DNA of 64,000 bases from positions 1 to 64,000 of the forward strand of contig NBIV01000225.1 in the NCBI GenBank assembly GCA_003194525.1, read 5' to 3'. This DNA comes from Gracilariopsis chorda. Lineage: Eukaryota > Rhodophyta > Florideophyceae > Gracilariales > Gracilariaceae. The position numbers and the translations under genes were made by a program. Of this stretch, positions 23,708 to 34,818 are shown piece after piece; the first letter of the stretch is position 1, and every line of letters begins with the position of its first letter. Under the pieces are notes generated by a model. The model saw nothing but the letters and a program-made list of their open reading frames with translations. It was not told the DNA's origin and ran no database searches.

Positions 23708-25006
23708 ATGAGTATTCCAGGCAACTCAAGGCAAGATTCTGCTGCTCTTGAAGAGCAATATGTGTCGCAGAGCCAAGCTCAATCTCAGCTCCCACCACCA
23801 TTCTCCGCGGTCCAGCACGATGAAGCCTTTAACTTCTTACAGGAGGACAACAATCCACAAGCTCTTCCTTCTTCCATATCACTCGCACAACTGGATTTTC
23901 CCGTCAACCCTTTAGCACAGGCGCCGGCTATTTGGGACGACCAATTTGACGATGCTTTTCCATTTCTGAATCCGCAAGAGAGCTCGTTTCTTAATATCTT
24001 CGACACCAAGCTGCAGGATAACGAGCCAGAGCAAGCACCTTCTGGACAACCGCTCGTCGGTCGCATGATATCCGACGTGCTAATAGATGGACTGCATCCG
24101 ACCATCATCAACCCCGGAACAACAAACGCTACTACTACGCCCTCTCTGGGTGGAGCAACCCTTTCTGTCGCGCCACGCGTTCAGCATTCCGGTACAAAGG
24201 ATGGCCTTCCGGTTATGCAAGGAAATGTCTCCCAAGTTGATCTTCAGCGAAAGGTTCGCCCACAGACTGGTAAACCGCCATTGGCACCTTCACTCGAGGA
24301 AAGTTGGAATCTCCCAGGAGCCGCATTCAGTTCTCAACCGATGAACTGTCAGGCACCAAAACTTTCTTATGGAGCACAAGCACAGCCATCCCTGCTCCCG
24401 ATCTCGCATGAAAGCAGGGTATCTGCTCCTGCTCCTCCACCGAGACTGCTTCTCAATGGCGCGAGCTCCAGTTGCAACGGTCCAACACTCATTTCGGGTG
24501 GCGTCCTCCAACCTACTCCAAGACCTGCCCCGGAAGGCAATGTCAATGCGGAAATGAGACATATGCCAAACGGAGCAGCTAGTTTTAGACGAGTGCTAAG
24601 GAGAATCGCGAGAACTAATCCGGGCACTCACCGTGTGTCTGTTGGTGAGATTGACGCCCATGGAGCAAGCACGGTTGAGGAGAGACGGGGCCGAAAGCGA
24701 AAGGCGACAGAAGAGGAGGATGAGGAAGAACTAAGGAAAATGAGAAGAGTGCGCAACAGGGAGAGTGTGGAGAAGTGCAGGGCCAAACAAAAGCAGCGCC
24801 TGGAAAAGCTTGAGAAGGAAGAAAAGGAACGACGGCAAGAGTGCATTCTTATGCGTGAGGTAGCGGAGTCCATCCAAAGCAAATGGGCGGCTATCGCAGC
24901 GGAGTATAAACGAATAACGGGCAAGGAGGCTGGTGAGTGCCCAATGAGTATCCCACCCGACATAGTGTTGCCGGAGTTGACGACTATGTCTGGATGTGAT
25001 GAATAA
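23708..25006 (+). CDS. bZIP transcription factor
   Basis: A 432-residue nuclear DNA-binding protein. The first 320 or so residues are low-complexity (Pro, Gln, Ser and Ala), as in activation domains. A bZIP motif follows at about 328-402: an acidic run, then the basic region RRVRNRESVEKCRAKQKQR with the N-x7-R signature, then a helical dimerisation segment. The zipper is unusual because Leu is replaced at several heptad positions (LEKLEKEEKERRQEC...), so partner choice is hard to predict. I start at ATG 23708 because the frame upstream lacks an ATG. Single exon. It is preceded by a TATA box. Target genes unknown. Confidence 0.85.
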   Translation: MSIPGNSRQDSAALEEQYVSQSQAQSQLPPPFSAVQHDEAFNFLQEDNNPQALPSSISLAQLDFPVNPLAQAPAIWDDQFDDAFPFLNPQESSFLNIFDTKLQDNEPEQAPSGQPLVGRMISDVLIDGLHPTIINPGTTNATTTPSLGGATLSVAPRVQHSGTKDGLPVMQGNVSQVDLQRKVRPQTGKPPLAPSLEESWNLPGAAFSSQPMNCQAPKLSYGAQAQPSLLPISHESRVSAPAPPPRLLLNGASSSCNGPTLISGGVLQPTPRPAPEGNVNAEMRHMPNGAASFRRVLRRIARTNPGTHRVSVGEIDAHGASTVEERRGRKRKATEEEDEEELRKMRRVRNRESVEKCRAKQKQRLEKLEKEEKERRQECILMREVAESIQSKWAAIAAEYKRITGKEAGECPMSIPPDIVLPELTTMSGCDE

Positions 25007-25708
25007 ACACGCAGAGATTGTTCTGTCGTACAAAGGAGAGAGTTTTGACCAAGCTTCATCGCAGGCGATTCTCGATTAGAGGGCACCGCAGCGTTCTCTA
25101 TCACTGGTACGCCTGTGAGATATCACCATTGCACATTTGTCGCGACTGCTAATCTCGCCTGCTTTAGAGTACCCGAAGTTGACCCTTGTAGCACAGCTCC
25201 ACGTTCCAGCACGTAATCGATTCACTGTTCCTTCCGCAAAAAGGCTCGTCATGCCCCATGCTGAAGCTATGTAGAACTCTACCCCTAGTGCGCAATGACC
25301 ATCCCACGCGCCAGGTAAACACGTAGGGATAATCTTATCTCTAAGAAATATGCTGTCGAAATCCCAGTGTCTGTCCTGGATTGTGTAGTTAACAAAGGCC
25401 AACTTCCATCTCCTTCCAGTTCTTCTTAATCAGTGGAAAAAACCAACGTCAGACGCGATAGGCGTTAAGTGAATGAAAGGAATTGTAGAACGATGCGCGG
25501 CCGTCCATCGTGTTTATATATCTGTATTGACCCGCTTGTTCTGTCAACTGAACGTATTCCACATGCCGCTGCTTTCCCCGTATATCAATACCATTGGTGG
25601 TGGGAGCCAAAAACATTCAGTCTTTCCCTAGCCTACAACTGCTGCCCAATATCTCCACCGTATGGTTCATTCACGACACTTCTACATACATGAGGAGGTG
25701 TTCAGGTT
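25007..25708. other. Intergenic between convergent bZIP and PPR genes
   Basis: About 700 bp with only short frames. Holds the 3' ends of both neighbouring transcripts; nothing else seen. Confidence 0.5.
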
Positions 25709-28153
25709 TCAGTTTGCCGGTTTGTACTTCTCAATCAGCGTCTTCAGCCGTCCCAGTTTAGCCAAGAGTTTTTTTCTTTCCGGGGCATCAAGCTTGCGAT
25801 TGGAGCCCTCAATCCTTTTTTGTTCCACAACTCCCAGTCGAGCCGTATCACCCGTAGCCAATTCCTCAAGCGAATCATAAACGCGTTGCACAATATGCCA
25901 TTCCGATACATCGCGCCGATTCTGCAAGATGATACTAGCCATAGCGGAAAAAGTAACAGCATCCGGTCGGTGCACCTCATCATCAACGAGCGATTCAAAA
26001 ATACTGACAGCTTGTTTCCAGTCACGTCCGCCAATACCCGCAGCGTAAAGCGCCGCATTATAACAAGCTGTAGAAGGTCGAGGAACAAGTGAGCATTCAC
26101 CACTTGCATTCCTTGTCTGCATGAACCGCAGTAGTTCAACAGCACGTTGCCATTGACCAAATCGGCGACATCCGTCCATGAGAACCGTCCACGCATACAT
26201 ATCGGACATGGCAAGCCCCACATCTTGCATTTCGCCCAGCATACGGAACGCACGGTCCAGCAGCCCAGCCTTAGAATAGGTGCGAATCATGATGGTATAT
26301 GTGATCGTATTTGGAAGAATACCCTTCCACTTCATATGGTTGAACAGTCGGACACATGTCTCACAGTTGTCGTCAAGCAGCGCCATATTATCAATCATGA
26401 CGTTGTAAATACGAGCTTCTGTACTCGTCTTCCACAAGAGCCAGCCAAAAAGAGAAATAGCCTCTTCTCTATGACCACATTCAAAGAGGATAGTAAGCAA
26501 AAGACCGTACGCCATAGAATCCAACGGCTTACCGATCTGCTGAGTGAAAGCATGTAAACGCAAAGCCGACCGCACATCCTTTTCAATCCTATACAACTTG
26601 AGCTGCGAACATCTAACATTCTCATCCATTTCCAACCGCGGATCTTTTTTCATTTCGCTAAGCAAGCTCTTCACAAGGTCGATCATACGAAAAGAAAGTA
26701 GGATCTCTATAATGGTATTATATGTGACTTGATTGGGTTGTATATTGTTTTGTTTCATGGTTTGAATGACTTGAAAAGCACGGCCCGGTTTGCCTGCCTT
26801 GCCGTAACAGTGAATGAGCGCGTTATAAGTAACACCATCAGGCGATAGTTTTCGACTTGGAATACGCTGAAATACGATTTGTTGTGCTTGCTCAAAGTGG
26901 CCGTGGGAGATGAGAGTGGAGATGGCGGCATTGTAAGTTGAGGTTTGTGGGATGACATCGGACGCACTTTCAACATGATCGAGAAGCGTGTAGACTGCTC
27001 GAACGGTTTCGTCTACGCGTGTTTGTGCCCTTTTCCACGAAGAGATAATGCGGTCGTAATGACGATGATCACAGACAAGACCGTGCTGCGGCGCCCACTC
27101 CAACAGATAACCGAGGCCGATGCGAAAATCGGCGGTGCGAATAGCAAGTTCGAAGATGAGATTGAGAATTGGTTGTGTGGGATGAACACGTTCTTGGCGC
27201 ATTTGTTGCAGTATTCGCAAAGCATTGTTAGAGTCGCGAACGCGAAGGCAGGAGGTAAGCGCTCCGGAGAACAGGAAAACACTTGGTTTGACATGCTGAG
27301 AATCGATGGCGAGGGCAAAGTGATGTAATACCTGGGCGTGATGTCCTTGTTTGAGGAATGCGGAAATGATAACAGTATATATTCTCTCATTAAACGGAAC
27401 ACTTGCGGCTTTTAAAAGAGAAATGACTCGATTGACATCGGAGAACGACGACGCTTTTGCATAGGCGTTTAACATCGCGCAGCCGGATATCACGTTGGGA
27501 ACAAATCCATATCGTGCAATAGCTTGTCGTTCAAACAACCTGGCGTAGTGTACGTCTTCAGGCTTCTCACAAAGGCTGAACAGAATTGACATAGTGTAAT
27601 GATCAGCCACAACATCAAACTCATTCATAAGTTCGAATCCGAGTTTCGCAACTTGCAAAGCGGCATCGTCCTTCACAACACGTTGCCAAACACTCAAAGC
27701 AGAGAACAAAGCGTTAAAAGTTCCCGTATCAGGCAAGACCTGACAGTCCTTCAAAAGTTGCCAAAGCAAGTGCCATAGTTGCTTGGCGTTTGAAATGAGA
27801 TGATTCGAATCTCTTCGCCGCCGCCGCTGCCGCTGCTGCAGCTCCAATGCGGCGGTGACGCGGATCAACTCGTTGACATAACTGACATGACGGCGTTGAG
27901 CGTTCGATACGGAGCCCAATACATCCTTAGCGTCCCGTAGATTTCCTTCCTTTCTCAAGGCTGCGGCGCGACGAACCTGCGAAGCGACACGAAAAGGCGG
28001 CGTCCGTCTCGCTCTCCCCTTGTCCGACGCACAGCGCACTCTCGTGCAAGTCCCTAACGGCGTCACAAACGCGCAGCGCCCACCCGGAGCAGCGCGCCGG
28101 TACGACATCGAGGCGCAATCTCCTCCACCACCAAGAGACATCGACCTCCTCAT
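25709..28153 (-). CDS. Pentatricopeptide repeat protein, probably organellar
   Basis: An 814-residue protein made mostly of P-type pentatricopeptide repeats from about residue 130 to 770. Clear examples are VTYNALIHCYGKAGKPGRAF, VTYNTIIEIL, ITYTIMIRTYSKAGLLDRAF and MYAWTVLMDGCRRFGQWQRA. The first 70 residues are Arg/Ala/Ser-rich and low in acidic residues, consistent with an organelle-targeting peptide. PPR proteins bind specific organellar RNAs and guide their processing, stability or translation; the target cannot be read from this. No DYW or E editing domain is seen. Single exon. The start is the first ATG and lies 233 bp from the likely start of the divergent gene to the right. Confidence 0.9.
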   Translation of the reverse strand: MRRSMSLGGGGDCASMSYRRAAPGGRCAFVTPLGTCTRVRCASDKGRARRTPPFRVASQVRRAAALRKEGNLRDAKDVLGSVSNAQRRHVSYVNELIRVTAALELQQRQRRRRRDSNHLISNAKQLWHLLWQLLKDCQVLPDTGTFNALFSALSVWQRVVKDDAALQVAKLGFELMNEFDVVADHYTMSILFSLCEKPEDVHYARLFERQAIARYGFVPNVISGCAMLNAYAKASSFSDVNRVISLLKAASVPFNERIYTVIISAFLKQGHHAQVLHHFALAIDSQHVKPSVFLFSGALTSCLRVRDSNNALRILQQMRQERVHPTQPILNLIFELAIRTADFRIGLGYLLEWAPQHGLVCDHRHYDRIISSWKRAQTRVDETVRAVYTLLDHVESASDVIPQTSTYNAAISTLISHGHFEQAQQIVFQRIPSRKLSPDGVTYNALIHCYGKAGKPGRAFQVIQTMKQNNIQPNQVTYNTIIEILLSFRMIDLVKSLLSEMKKDPRLEMDENVRCSQLKLYRIEKDVRSALRLHAFTQQIGKPLDSMAYGLLLTILFECGHREEAISLFGWLLWKTSTEARIYNVMIDNMALLDDNCETCVRLFNHMKWKGILPNTITYTIMIRTYSKAGLLDRAFRMLGEMQDVGLAMSDMYAWTVLMDGCRRFGQWQRAVELLRFMQTRNASGECSLVPRPSTACYNAALYAAGIGGRDWKQAVSIFESLVDDEVHRPDAVTFSAMASIILQNRRDVSEWHIVQRVYDSLEELATGDTARLGVVEQKRIEGSNRKLDAPERKKLLAKLGRLKTLIEKYKPAN

Positions 28154-28386
28154 AAACGCCAGTCCACTGCCCCGCCATGCTTACACTGTAATAAGAAGAT
28201 AATTGTGGCGCGTCGTGCTGCTCATCATCTCCGCGCGAGATGGAGGGCGGGGGCGGAGGATGCGGAAGTTGCGAGATGGGGTCTGCGAGAAGAGGGTCAA
28301 GCTTTGTGCCGTACGCGCCGACGCTATGGCGTACTCCCGCACACGCGCTGCGTTCCGAGAGACGAGCGCCACTGCTCACGCCGAGA

Positions 28387-28893
28387 ATGACCTTCGAAGC
28401 CGCGCACGCGCTGCCGCAACTGGTGAACCATCTGGTGGTGTCCTGCGGAATAGGGCTGGCCGGAATCGTGGGTGCTAAGGCAACAGAGGAGGTGCGAGCC
28501 CTATCCGCGGGGGACAGTCAGGCCGATGAAATGGCGACGCTCGCCTTGGAAATAGACAGCTTTCGAAGAAGAAACGAGCTGGCCGCCAGACCGGGCGATA
28601 GGGATTGGACTGAGGTCACCGTGGACCGTTTCTCAAACGTCGTTGTCGCGCCCGAACTCGTGCCGGAACTCGACTCTTATGACGATCTGAAGGCCTTTGA
28701 TCGTCTGCTCACACAGCAAGTCGATGCTTCTGCTCCTACGTCAAACTCTTTATCACACTCTACTCCGCTACTCGTTGATCCTGCCCACTTTGTCTGGCAC
28801 AATGACACATCTCACCGCTCCCAACCGCATACCTCACCGCCAGAATCAGATGACTCTCACCATCCCCAACAAAACGAACAGCAACACCAGTAA
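28387..28893 (+). CDS. Small unknown protein, one predicted membrane segment
   Basis: An open frame of about 168 residues divergent from the PPR gene. The frame is open from an earlier ATG at 28240, but the protein-like part starts at MTFEAAHALPQLVNHL. Residues 10-31 (PQLVNHLVVSCGIGLAGIVG) are hydrophobic and may cross a membrane. The middle is acidic, with SYDDLKAFDRLL, and the tail is rich in His, Gln and Ser. No family was recognised. It ends 52 bp before the convergent end of the ABC-F gene. Gene status rests on frame length and on the orderly spacing. Confidence 0.45.
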   Translation: MTFEAAHALPQLVNHLVVSCGIGLAGIVGAKATEEVRALSAGDSQADEMATLALEIDSFRRRNELAARPGDRDWTEVTVDRFSNVVVAPELVPELDSYDDLKAFDRLLTQQVDASAPTSNSLSHSTPLLVDPAHFVWHNDTSHRSQPHTSPPESDDSHHPQQNEQQHQ

Positions 28894-28945
28894 AACGCTC
28901 GTGCAAACACACAACAAACAATTCATCTCGCTTCCCCTCACATCT

Positions 28946-31334
28946 TCACAACGCCGGTAACTTGGCAAACTTCATGCGCGACGGAGCCGTCTCTCCAAAC
29001 CGACGTTTCTTATCCTCAAGATACGCCGAGAAGTTACCCTCAAAGAAAGTAACCTGTCCAGGGACGAGGTCACCTTCGAACGCCAGAATATGCGTCGCAA
29101 CCCGGTTAAGAAACGCGATATCATGAGAAACAATCACAGCGCATCCAGCGAATGATAACAGCGCCTCCTCAAGACTCCGGATCAGAAACGCGTCCGCATC
29201 ATTCGTCAATTCGTCTGTTCTCGCATCCACCGTTAGATACGCGCAATAAAAAAGCTGCCGTTAGAAACCTGTACTTCGTCATCTTGTCCCAACTGTTGTA
29301 GAATTTGTGTTTGTACATACCTCCCAGTAGCACATTTCCCCCTCCTTTTACCACTTGAGCGAGTGACAGGCGGTTTATTTCGCCGCCGCTCAGCGCCCCC
29401 ACGGGCTTTTGTTGATCTGAGCCTTTGAAGTTGAACCATGAAAGATACGCTCGAGATTTCACAGTCCTGTTTCCGAGCTCAAGTTCATCGTGTCCGTCTG
29501 AAACTGCCTCGAACACCGACTTCTCCCTGTCCACTGACGCTCGGCTCTGATCGGCGTACATGGGCTACGTTGATAAGAACAAATGTTGCGTTAGTTCAGG
29601 ACATCTGCAGCGATAAAAAACTATTCTTCTGTCAACTCGTTTCAACTTACCACAACAGTATCTCCCACTTTAAAAGTTCCAGCATCAGGCGTTTCTTCAC
29701 CCATGATCATTCGCAAAACTGCCAATCGTTCACAAAACAAATAGCACAAGTCATGTTAGACGTCTTCGAATCAACAACTAGCATGTACATATGCTCTTAG
29801 GCTTGGACGCTTCAACTTACGTGTGGTCTGCACGGGTATCAATCATGAATGATGAGCAGTTTCAAGGAAGAATAAAATGAGAAGCATCACAGGTTAGTAT
29901 TCATTGTTCGCATTCCAATATCAAGAAAAAGACAGTTCAAAGTGATTCCGCAGACTTAACTTTTCCAGCTCCATTAGGACCAATCACACCAACGATTCCG
30001 CCTCTCGGTAAAGAGAAGGTCATGTTTTCAAACAGAACGTTCTCGCCATAGCCCTTTCGAACACCTTCAGCTTCGACTACAATATCGCCCAGTTTCGCAC
30101 CCGGTGGAATGTAGATGCGGTCCAACACAGAGCGCTTGTCCATCTTGGCGTCCTCTTCACGCAGGTTCTCATACCTGGAAATTCTCGCCTTTGATTTCGC
30201 TTGCTGGCCTTTTGGATTCGATCGAATCCACTCCAGTTCATGGCGAATAAGCTTCTGACGGCTTGAGGCAACCTTTTCTTCATCTGCCATTCTCTTGGCC
30301 TTCTTTTCGAGGTACGTCGAGTAGTTACCTTCGTAGGGGTAGGCTTGACCTTTATCAATTTCTAATATCCAGTCTGTGAGAGCTTCCAGGAAGAACCGAT
30401 CGTGAGTAACACAGATAATAGTACCTTTATAGGTCTCCAGGAATCTCTCTAGCCACAAGATAGAAAGGGCATCCAGGTGGTTGGTCGGCTCGTCGAGAAT
30501 GAGAAGCTCGGGTCGCTTGAGCAATAGCGCACACAAAGCAACTCGACGTTTCTCTCCCCCGCTGAGAGTTTCGATACGAGCATCTCCTGGTGGGCACCTC
30601 AATGCGTCTCTGGCCCTGTCAATGTTTCGATCAAGTTCCCACGCGTTGGCAGCTTCAATTTTGTTTTGTAGAGATTCCCACTCGGCTGTGATTTTGGCAC
30701 GTTCCGCATCTGTCAAGTCGGGCTGACCAATCTTTTCTCCGAGTTCAGCGTATCGGGTCAGCCAACCTCTGGTTTCGCTTACGGCTTGGTTAATGTTTTC
30801 ATCAACGGTTTCTTGTTCCAAGACGGGTTCTTGAGCCAGGTAACCAAGCTTAATACCGGACTGCGGGGCAGCAATTCCGTCGTATTCAGTGTCGAGACCA
30901 GCAATGATCTTGAGGAGAGAGCTTTTTCCAGAACCGTTATTGCCTACCACGCCAATCTTCACGCCTGGGAAGTAGGCCAGGTTGATATTCTTGAGGATCT
31001 GCTTGCCATTATTAAGCACCTTGTTCACGCCGACCATCTGGTAGATGTACTCTCGGCGATTCGTATCAATGATATTAGCATTTGCACGAGGCGGCGCACC
31101 GTTGTGAGTGGCGGCTTTGGCATTGGCTGAAGCGCGTCCTTTCTTTTTCCCACCTTTCTTCTTGTTCTTGGCCATGTTCTTGGCGTTGAGCCCCATCATG
31201 GGGGCGGCATGACCGTTCCTCGCAGCTGTTCCGGGCTCTAGAATACGTTTTTTTGACACAGAGCATTTTGGGGATGTCAAGAATTGAGTGCGAGTAAGCA
31301 GTGTGGTGGGCGGAGCAAACGCCGTTTTCTGCAT
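28946..31334 (-). CDS. ABC-F ATPase, plastid-type, five exons including a 7-nt microexon
   Basis: A soluble twin-ABC ATPase of the ABC-F family (EttA/Uup and plant ABCF5 relatives), which act on ribosomes during translation. I read the gene as join(28946-29214, 29321-29564, 29651-29718, 29821-29827, 29961-31334) on the minus strand, giving 653 residues. Domain 1 has GNNGSGKSS (131-139), LSGGEKRR (257-264) and LLILDEPTNHLD (277-288). Domain 2 has GPNGAGK (452-458), completed by the microexon and exon 3 to GKTTLLR, then LSGGE and a degenerate Walker B, VLLGDELTND, where LLLDEPTND is usual. The linker between the domains is basic and Arg-rich. The first 75 or so residues are Ser/Thr/Lys-rich, consistent with a plastid transit peptide. 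The start is the first ATG in frame (31334). All introns are 86-133 bp with GT-AG ends. Confidence 0.85.
29821..29827 (-). other. 7-nt microexon in the second P-loop of the ABC-F gene
   Basis: ACCACAC on the minus strand, with CCCGTGCAG before it and GTAAGTTG after it. Spliced between exon 1 (ending GGA AAA) and exon 3 (starting TT TTG CGA) it gives Gly-Lys-Thr-Thr-Leu-Leu-Arg, exactly the Walker A continuation of an ABC ATPase. Together with exon 3 it adds 75 nt, 25 codons, all making sense against the family. Confidence 0.8.
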
Positions 31335-31884
31335 GTTGTGAGCGACGAGTGCGAGCTTGTCGACTGGGAATGTAGAGTAAGACGATGCGAATAAGTGTGG
31401 TGCGGCCGTGCCGCAGCTGTTACGATGAGTCAGAAGAACAACTTGCGTACAGAGCACCACCGGCTGTCGATTGATCTGCTTAACGGGAGGTCAACCGCAG
31501 TCTTGGTGAGCAAAAACCTGTGTGCTCCGTGAACGTCATCGAGCATGAGATCAAAACGAAAGACGCAGATTTGCCATTTTATTGTCGCGTTATTTTAATA
31601 CCAAGGGTTAACTTGGCAAGATTTTGCTCTACGCTTCACAGCTGGGAGGCGAGATACAAAAGATATCAACCCCTCCGACGCTCACCTTCATTGGCCGGAC
31701 ATGTTTCGGTGCGTTTAAAGGGCGCCCTTGCCGCTGAGATGGGTCGTGATCCCCTGGCCCGCTCTGTCCGCACACCGTTTCTGCAAAACACAAACTGATG
31801 CCATTGTCCAACCTCATGATTCACGACAGCGCACCGTGAACTAACGGCCATATCAGTTCTGGATGAACAGACCCTCCTCGACGC
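31335..31884. promoter_or_regulatory. Shared upstream region of ABC-F and sugar kinase genes
   Basis: A 550-bp gap between divergent start codons, so it should contain both promoters. No TATA box stands out in the expected places. Confidence 0.4.
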
Positions 31885-33114
31885 ATGCACCGAATGTCCC
31901 ACATGTCAATCATCCAGAGCGAAAAGTCCATGATGCGACATGAAACCCACTCTAATCCCGGTTTCATCGCTCCTCAATTCCCAAGCAAGCTTCCTTCTCT
32001 TCGCACATTCAGCAAAAGCGCAAGGCCGCCCCGCTCGCGACCCTTCCTCCGAGCATGCGCACGAGCACCTCTGCGAGAGACTGAGCCAATCAATCAATCA
32101 CCATTAGGAGCACCTCAGGTACTATGCGCAGGAGAGGTACTCTACGATTTATACGCTCCGCCGAATACACCGAGGACTCAACCGGAGTTGTGGAACAGGG
32201 TACCGGGAGGCGGCCCTGCAAACGTAGCAGCCGCACTAGCACAACTTGAAACAGGTAGCGCGTTTATCGGGATGGTCGGCGATGACGATGCCGGAAACGC
32301 GTTACGAAAAGCTCTGCTAGACATGAACGTCAATGTAGACGGTTTACAACAAGCCACGGGCCGACAATCACGAACCGTTTTCGTCAAAGTTGACCAAGAC
32401 GGCGAGCGTGATTTTGTAGGATTCGGAGGTGAAAACCAAAGTTTTGCAGATACACAACAGATTGACGCTGAGCGTTTACCGGGCGTTTTGTTTTACGCGG
32501 CCAAGTTTGTCATGTTGCCCACTTTGGGACTAGCCTTTGAAGGATGCGCAAGCAGTTTTAGCATGCTGTTGGACATGGCTAAGATGTGTTTATTGGAAAG
32601 TGTGGTAGACGTCAATTGGAGACCAGTATTCTGGCAGCACTATTCCGACGAAGACGCTCGTAAGCGTATTCGGAGCATGGTACAGAAAGTGGACATTTTG
32701 AAACTGTCCGTGGATGAGCTTAGCTTTTTATACGGCAAGCAACTTGCTGACATAGGTCTGACCGAGCCGCAAACGGTGTTGAATCGCGTTGGAACGAAGG
32801 GCGTTCTCGTTACAGATGGGCGGAATGGATCGGCGTACGCGTTCAATTATGGCAGCTTGGTGCATGGACGATGCGAGGCCATTGTTCCGGAGGGCGGCGT
32901 GGTGGATACTACAGGCGCTGGGGACGCGTTTTTGGCGGGTTTTTTGTCGAGGATGTTGCGATTGGGCGGGACGGCTGCTTTGGTTGATGAGGACAAGGTG
33001 AAAGATATTGTTCGGTTTGCGACGGCCACGGCCAGTTTTGTTATTGCTGGGGAAGGTGTGTTTGGAAGTCTCCCTACATTGAAGCAGGTGGAAGAGCTGG
33101 TTGCCAAGCTGTGA
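31885..33114 (+). CDS. PfkB-family sugar kinase, fructokinase-like, probably plastid
   Basis: A 409-residue ribokinase/PfkB-family kinase, most like fructokinases that phosphorylate fructose to fructose 6-phosphate. Visible motifs are the N-terminal signature GGGPANVAAALAQ (108-120) and the C-terminal signature DTTGAGDAF (341-349), with GAGD forming the anion hole and Asp347 as the likely catalytic base. The first 70 residues are rich in Ser, Arg and Pro and lie before the kinase fold (CAGEVLYDLY), consistent with a plastid transit peptide. The exact sugar cannot be proved from sequence. Single exon. It is divergent from the ABC-F gene and convergent with ascorbate peroxidase. Confidence 0.85.
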   Translation: MHRMSHMSIIQSEKSMMRHETHSNPGFIAPQFPSKLPSLRTFSKSARPPRSRPFLRACARAPLRETEPINQSPLGAPQVLCAGEVLYDLYAPPNTPRTQPELWNRVPGGGPANVAAALAQLETGSAFIGMVGDDDAGNALRKALLDMNVNVDGLQQATGRQSRTVFVKVDQDGERDFVGFGGENQSFADTQQIDAERLPGVLFYAAKFVMLPTLGLAFEGCASSFSMLLDMAKMCLLESVVDVNWRPVFWQHYSDEDARKRIRSMVQKVDILKLSVDELSFLYGKQLADIGLTEPQTVLNRVGTKGVLVTDGRNGSAYAFNYGSLVHGRCEAIVPEGGVVDTTGAGDAFLAGFLSRMLRLGGTAALVDEDKVKDIVRFATATASFVIAGEGVFGSLPTLKQVEELVAKL

Positions 33115-33575
33115 GGCACTGGTGGCTCACGTGACGCGGGGTTTCATGGCCATGAAGCACGGAAGGGTTTGGCCGGAGCGCTGCCAGTATCCTTAAGGGT
33201 TGTTCTTGTGCTACTGAAGGTTGCGCTGTACAACCGTGGCGGGGCCCAGTAAACGAGGGAGAAGCAATGGACCCGCGACATTGGGGATGAAAGGGGTGAA
33301 GGACAATGGGCCATGTGAAGAGGGGGAAGGGGGGGAGGGGGGGGTTCGAGGTGGGAGGGGAATCGAGGTGGGAGGGGAATCCTCAAGGCTCAAGGTTTGA
33401 TTTATCACGTAAACGACGAGCTGTATTTCATAACACAAGATACATCGGGATGGTCGTCGCAACAATCGTCGGAGTGATCAAGAAGTAGATGAGGGAGCTG
33501 GAACTCTACGAAAAGGCGCAGGATGCGATATGGTGGGTGTAGCACGAGTGCACACCAGGATGCAGAGAGTGCAAA
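33115..33575. other. Convergent intergenic region with G-rich tracts
   Basis: Between the 3' ends of the sugar kinase and ascorbate peroxidase genes. Positions about 33318-33382 carry dense G runs (GGGGG repeated) and a tandem duplication of a 17-base unit, TCGAGGTGGGAGGGGAA. The plus strand has the composition of a G-quadruplex former. Confidence 0.6.
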
Positions 33576-34298
33576 TCAAAACTGACAGCCCAGTTCACTG
33601 AGCTTTTGATGCGCGACAGCATACTCCTTGAAGAACAAGTCCTGATCGGCAGCATAAGCCTCGACAAGTTTCTTCGTTTCTTCCTCATCCAGCAGGGCCA
33701 TATCCGAAGCCAGACGCAATAGGTTGGGGTCGGCGTCCGGCTTGAGGATCTCCTTAAAGTAGGTGTTATCAAACTTAAGAGGTTCAGTCGTCCACGGACC
33801 CTCAAATCCAGATCGTTCCGGGTGCGCTTTTCCCAAGCAGTGTGCGCCGCTGAGCAGCACGATTTCCTTATCATTGAAACCCATGCGATAAAAGATGTCT
33901 CGAAGGTGGGGCATCCTCTTGGTGGCATCTGGAAGGCGACCATCTGGGGAACAGTCTTCCTTCGGTTTGTCCTTTCTGCCGAGTCGGAAGGGGATTTTGG
34001 GACCGCCTGCATATTCAATGGCCGCAACTGAGGAAAGCTGATAGAGATCGGCGTATGACATTGATGCAACTTGCTCCTTGATGGGCTCCAACAGATTGCG
34101 AGCTATGTCTAAGCCCTTGTTGGCGTCGATGTCGGATTCAGGGGAATAGCGAATGGTGGCGTTTGCACCGCCGGTGTTGTCCTTTGCGGAGTAGCTGCCA
34201 GAGTCGTGCCAGGCGAGACGCACCATGATTGGCATGCATGGTGTTCGATCGTAAAGATCCTTCAGCAGATCTCGAGCCTTCTTCTCAGCCGGATCCAT
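33576..34298 (-). CDS. APX: L-ascorbate peroxidase (cytosolic-type length)
   Basis: A 240-residue class I haem peroxidase that reduces hydrogen peroxide with ascorbate. The distal site MVRLAWHDSGSY holds Arg27, Trp30 and His31. The proximal haem ligand is His153 in LLSGAHCLGKAH, and the proximal Trp is in GPWT (169). The Asp that pairs with the proximal His is in LASDMALL (199). The protein starts directly with the catalytic domain, so there is no transit peptide and no C-terminal membrane tail, which suggests the cytosol. Length matches soluble APX after its N-terminal extension. Single exon. Cytochrome c peroxidase-like activity is the main alternative, but the length and motif set favour APX. 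Confidence 0.92.
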   Translation of the reverse strand: MDPAEKKARDLLKDLYDRTPCMPIMVRLAWHDSGSYSAKDNTGGANATIRYSPESDIDANKGLDIARNLLEPIKEQVASMSYADLYQLSSVAAIEYAGGPKIPFRLGRKDKPKEDCSPDGRLPDATKRMPHLRDIFYRMGFNDKEIVLLSGAHCLGKAHPERSGFEGPWTTEPLKFDNTYFKEILKPDADPNLLRLASDMALLDEEETKKLVEAYAADQDLFFKEYAVAHQKLSELGCQF

Positions 34299-34818
34299 GT
34301 CTGACTGGGTGATTCTGAGCGGGGGTGGGAGGAATGGGGGAGTCGATGGGGGGGGGGGAAGGGTAGGCTTCCACAGGAGCGGTATCGATCGATTAAGTAG
34401 TGTTTGAGAAATGGCGGCAGCGCTTCGCAGAAAGGCGCGATGACGTCGACGGATGATCGATGCATGTAGTGCACAGAGTGCTGCAGGAAGGGCGGAGAAA
34501 CTTCGGTCGAGGCACGAGAGCCAGATAGCTATCTAAACGTGACTGTGTTTGTTGTACGCGTGGTGATCGCCTATTGGACCAATCGCACCAATCTTCCCAG
34601 CGAGCACGCGCCGTGTACGGCGCGGTACACCAGTACACGGTGTGCTACCTGGCAACGTAATACACGTGTGCACGACAAGGATGCCTCTTGTTGCTGACAT
34701 GCGTGGCACCGTGGCTTGACCAAAATGGGGTGTGAGTCATCGTCAAGTTTCTCTGCGGAGGTGGGGCGGGGTGTTTCGTCGGGACGTTTGCGCTGTGGTT
34801 TGCGGCGGCGTGCAGACG
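34299..34818. promoter_or_regulatory. Divergent upstream region of APX and FG-GAP genes
   Basis: A 520-bp region between divergent starts. It includes a G10 run on the plus strand near 34350, close upstream of APX. No clear TATA box. Confidence 0.35.
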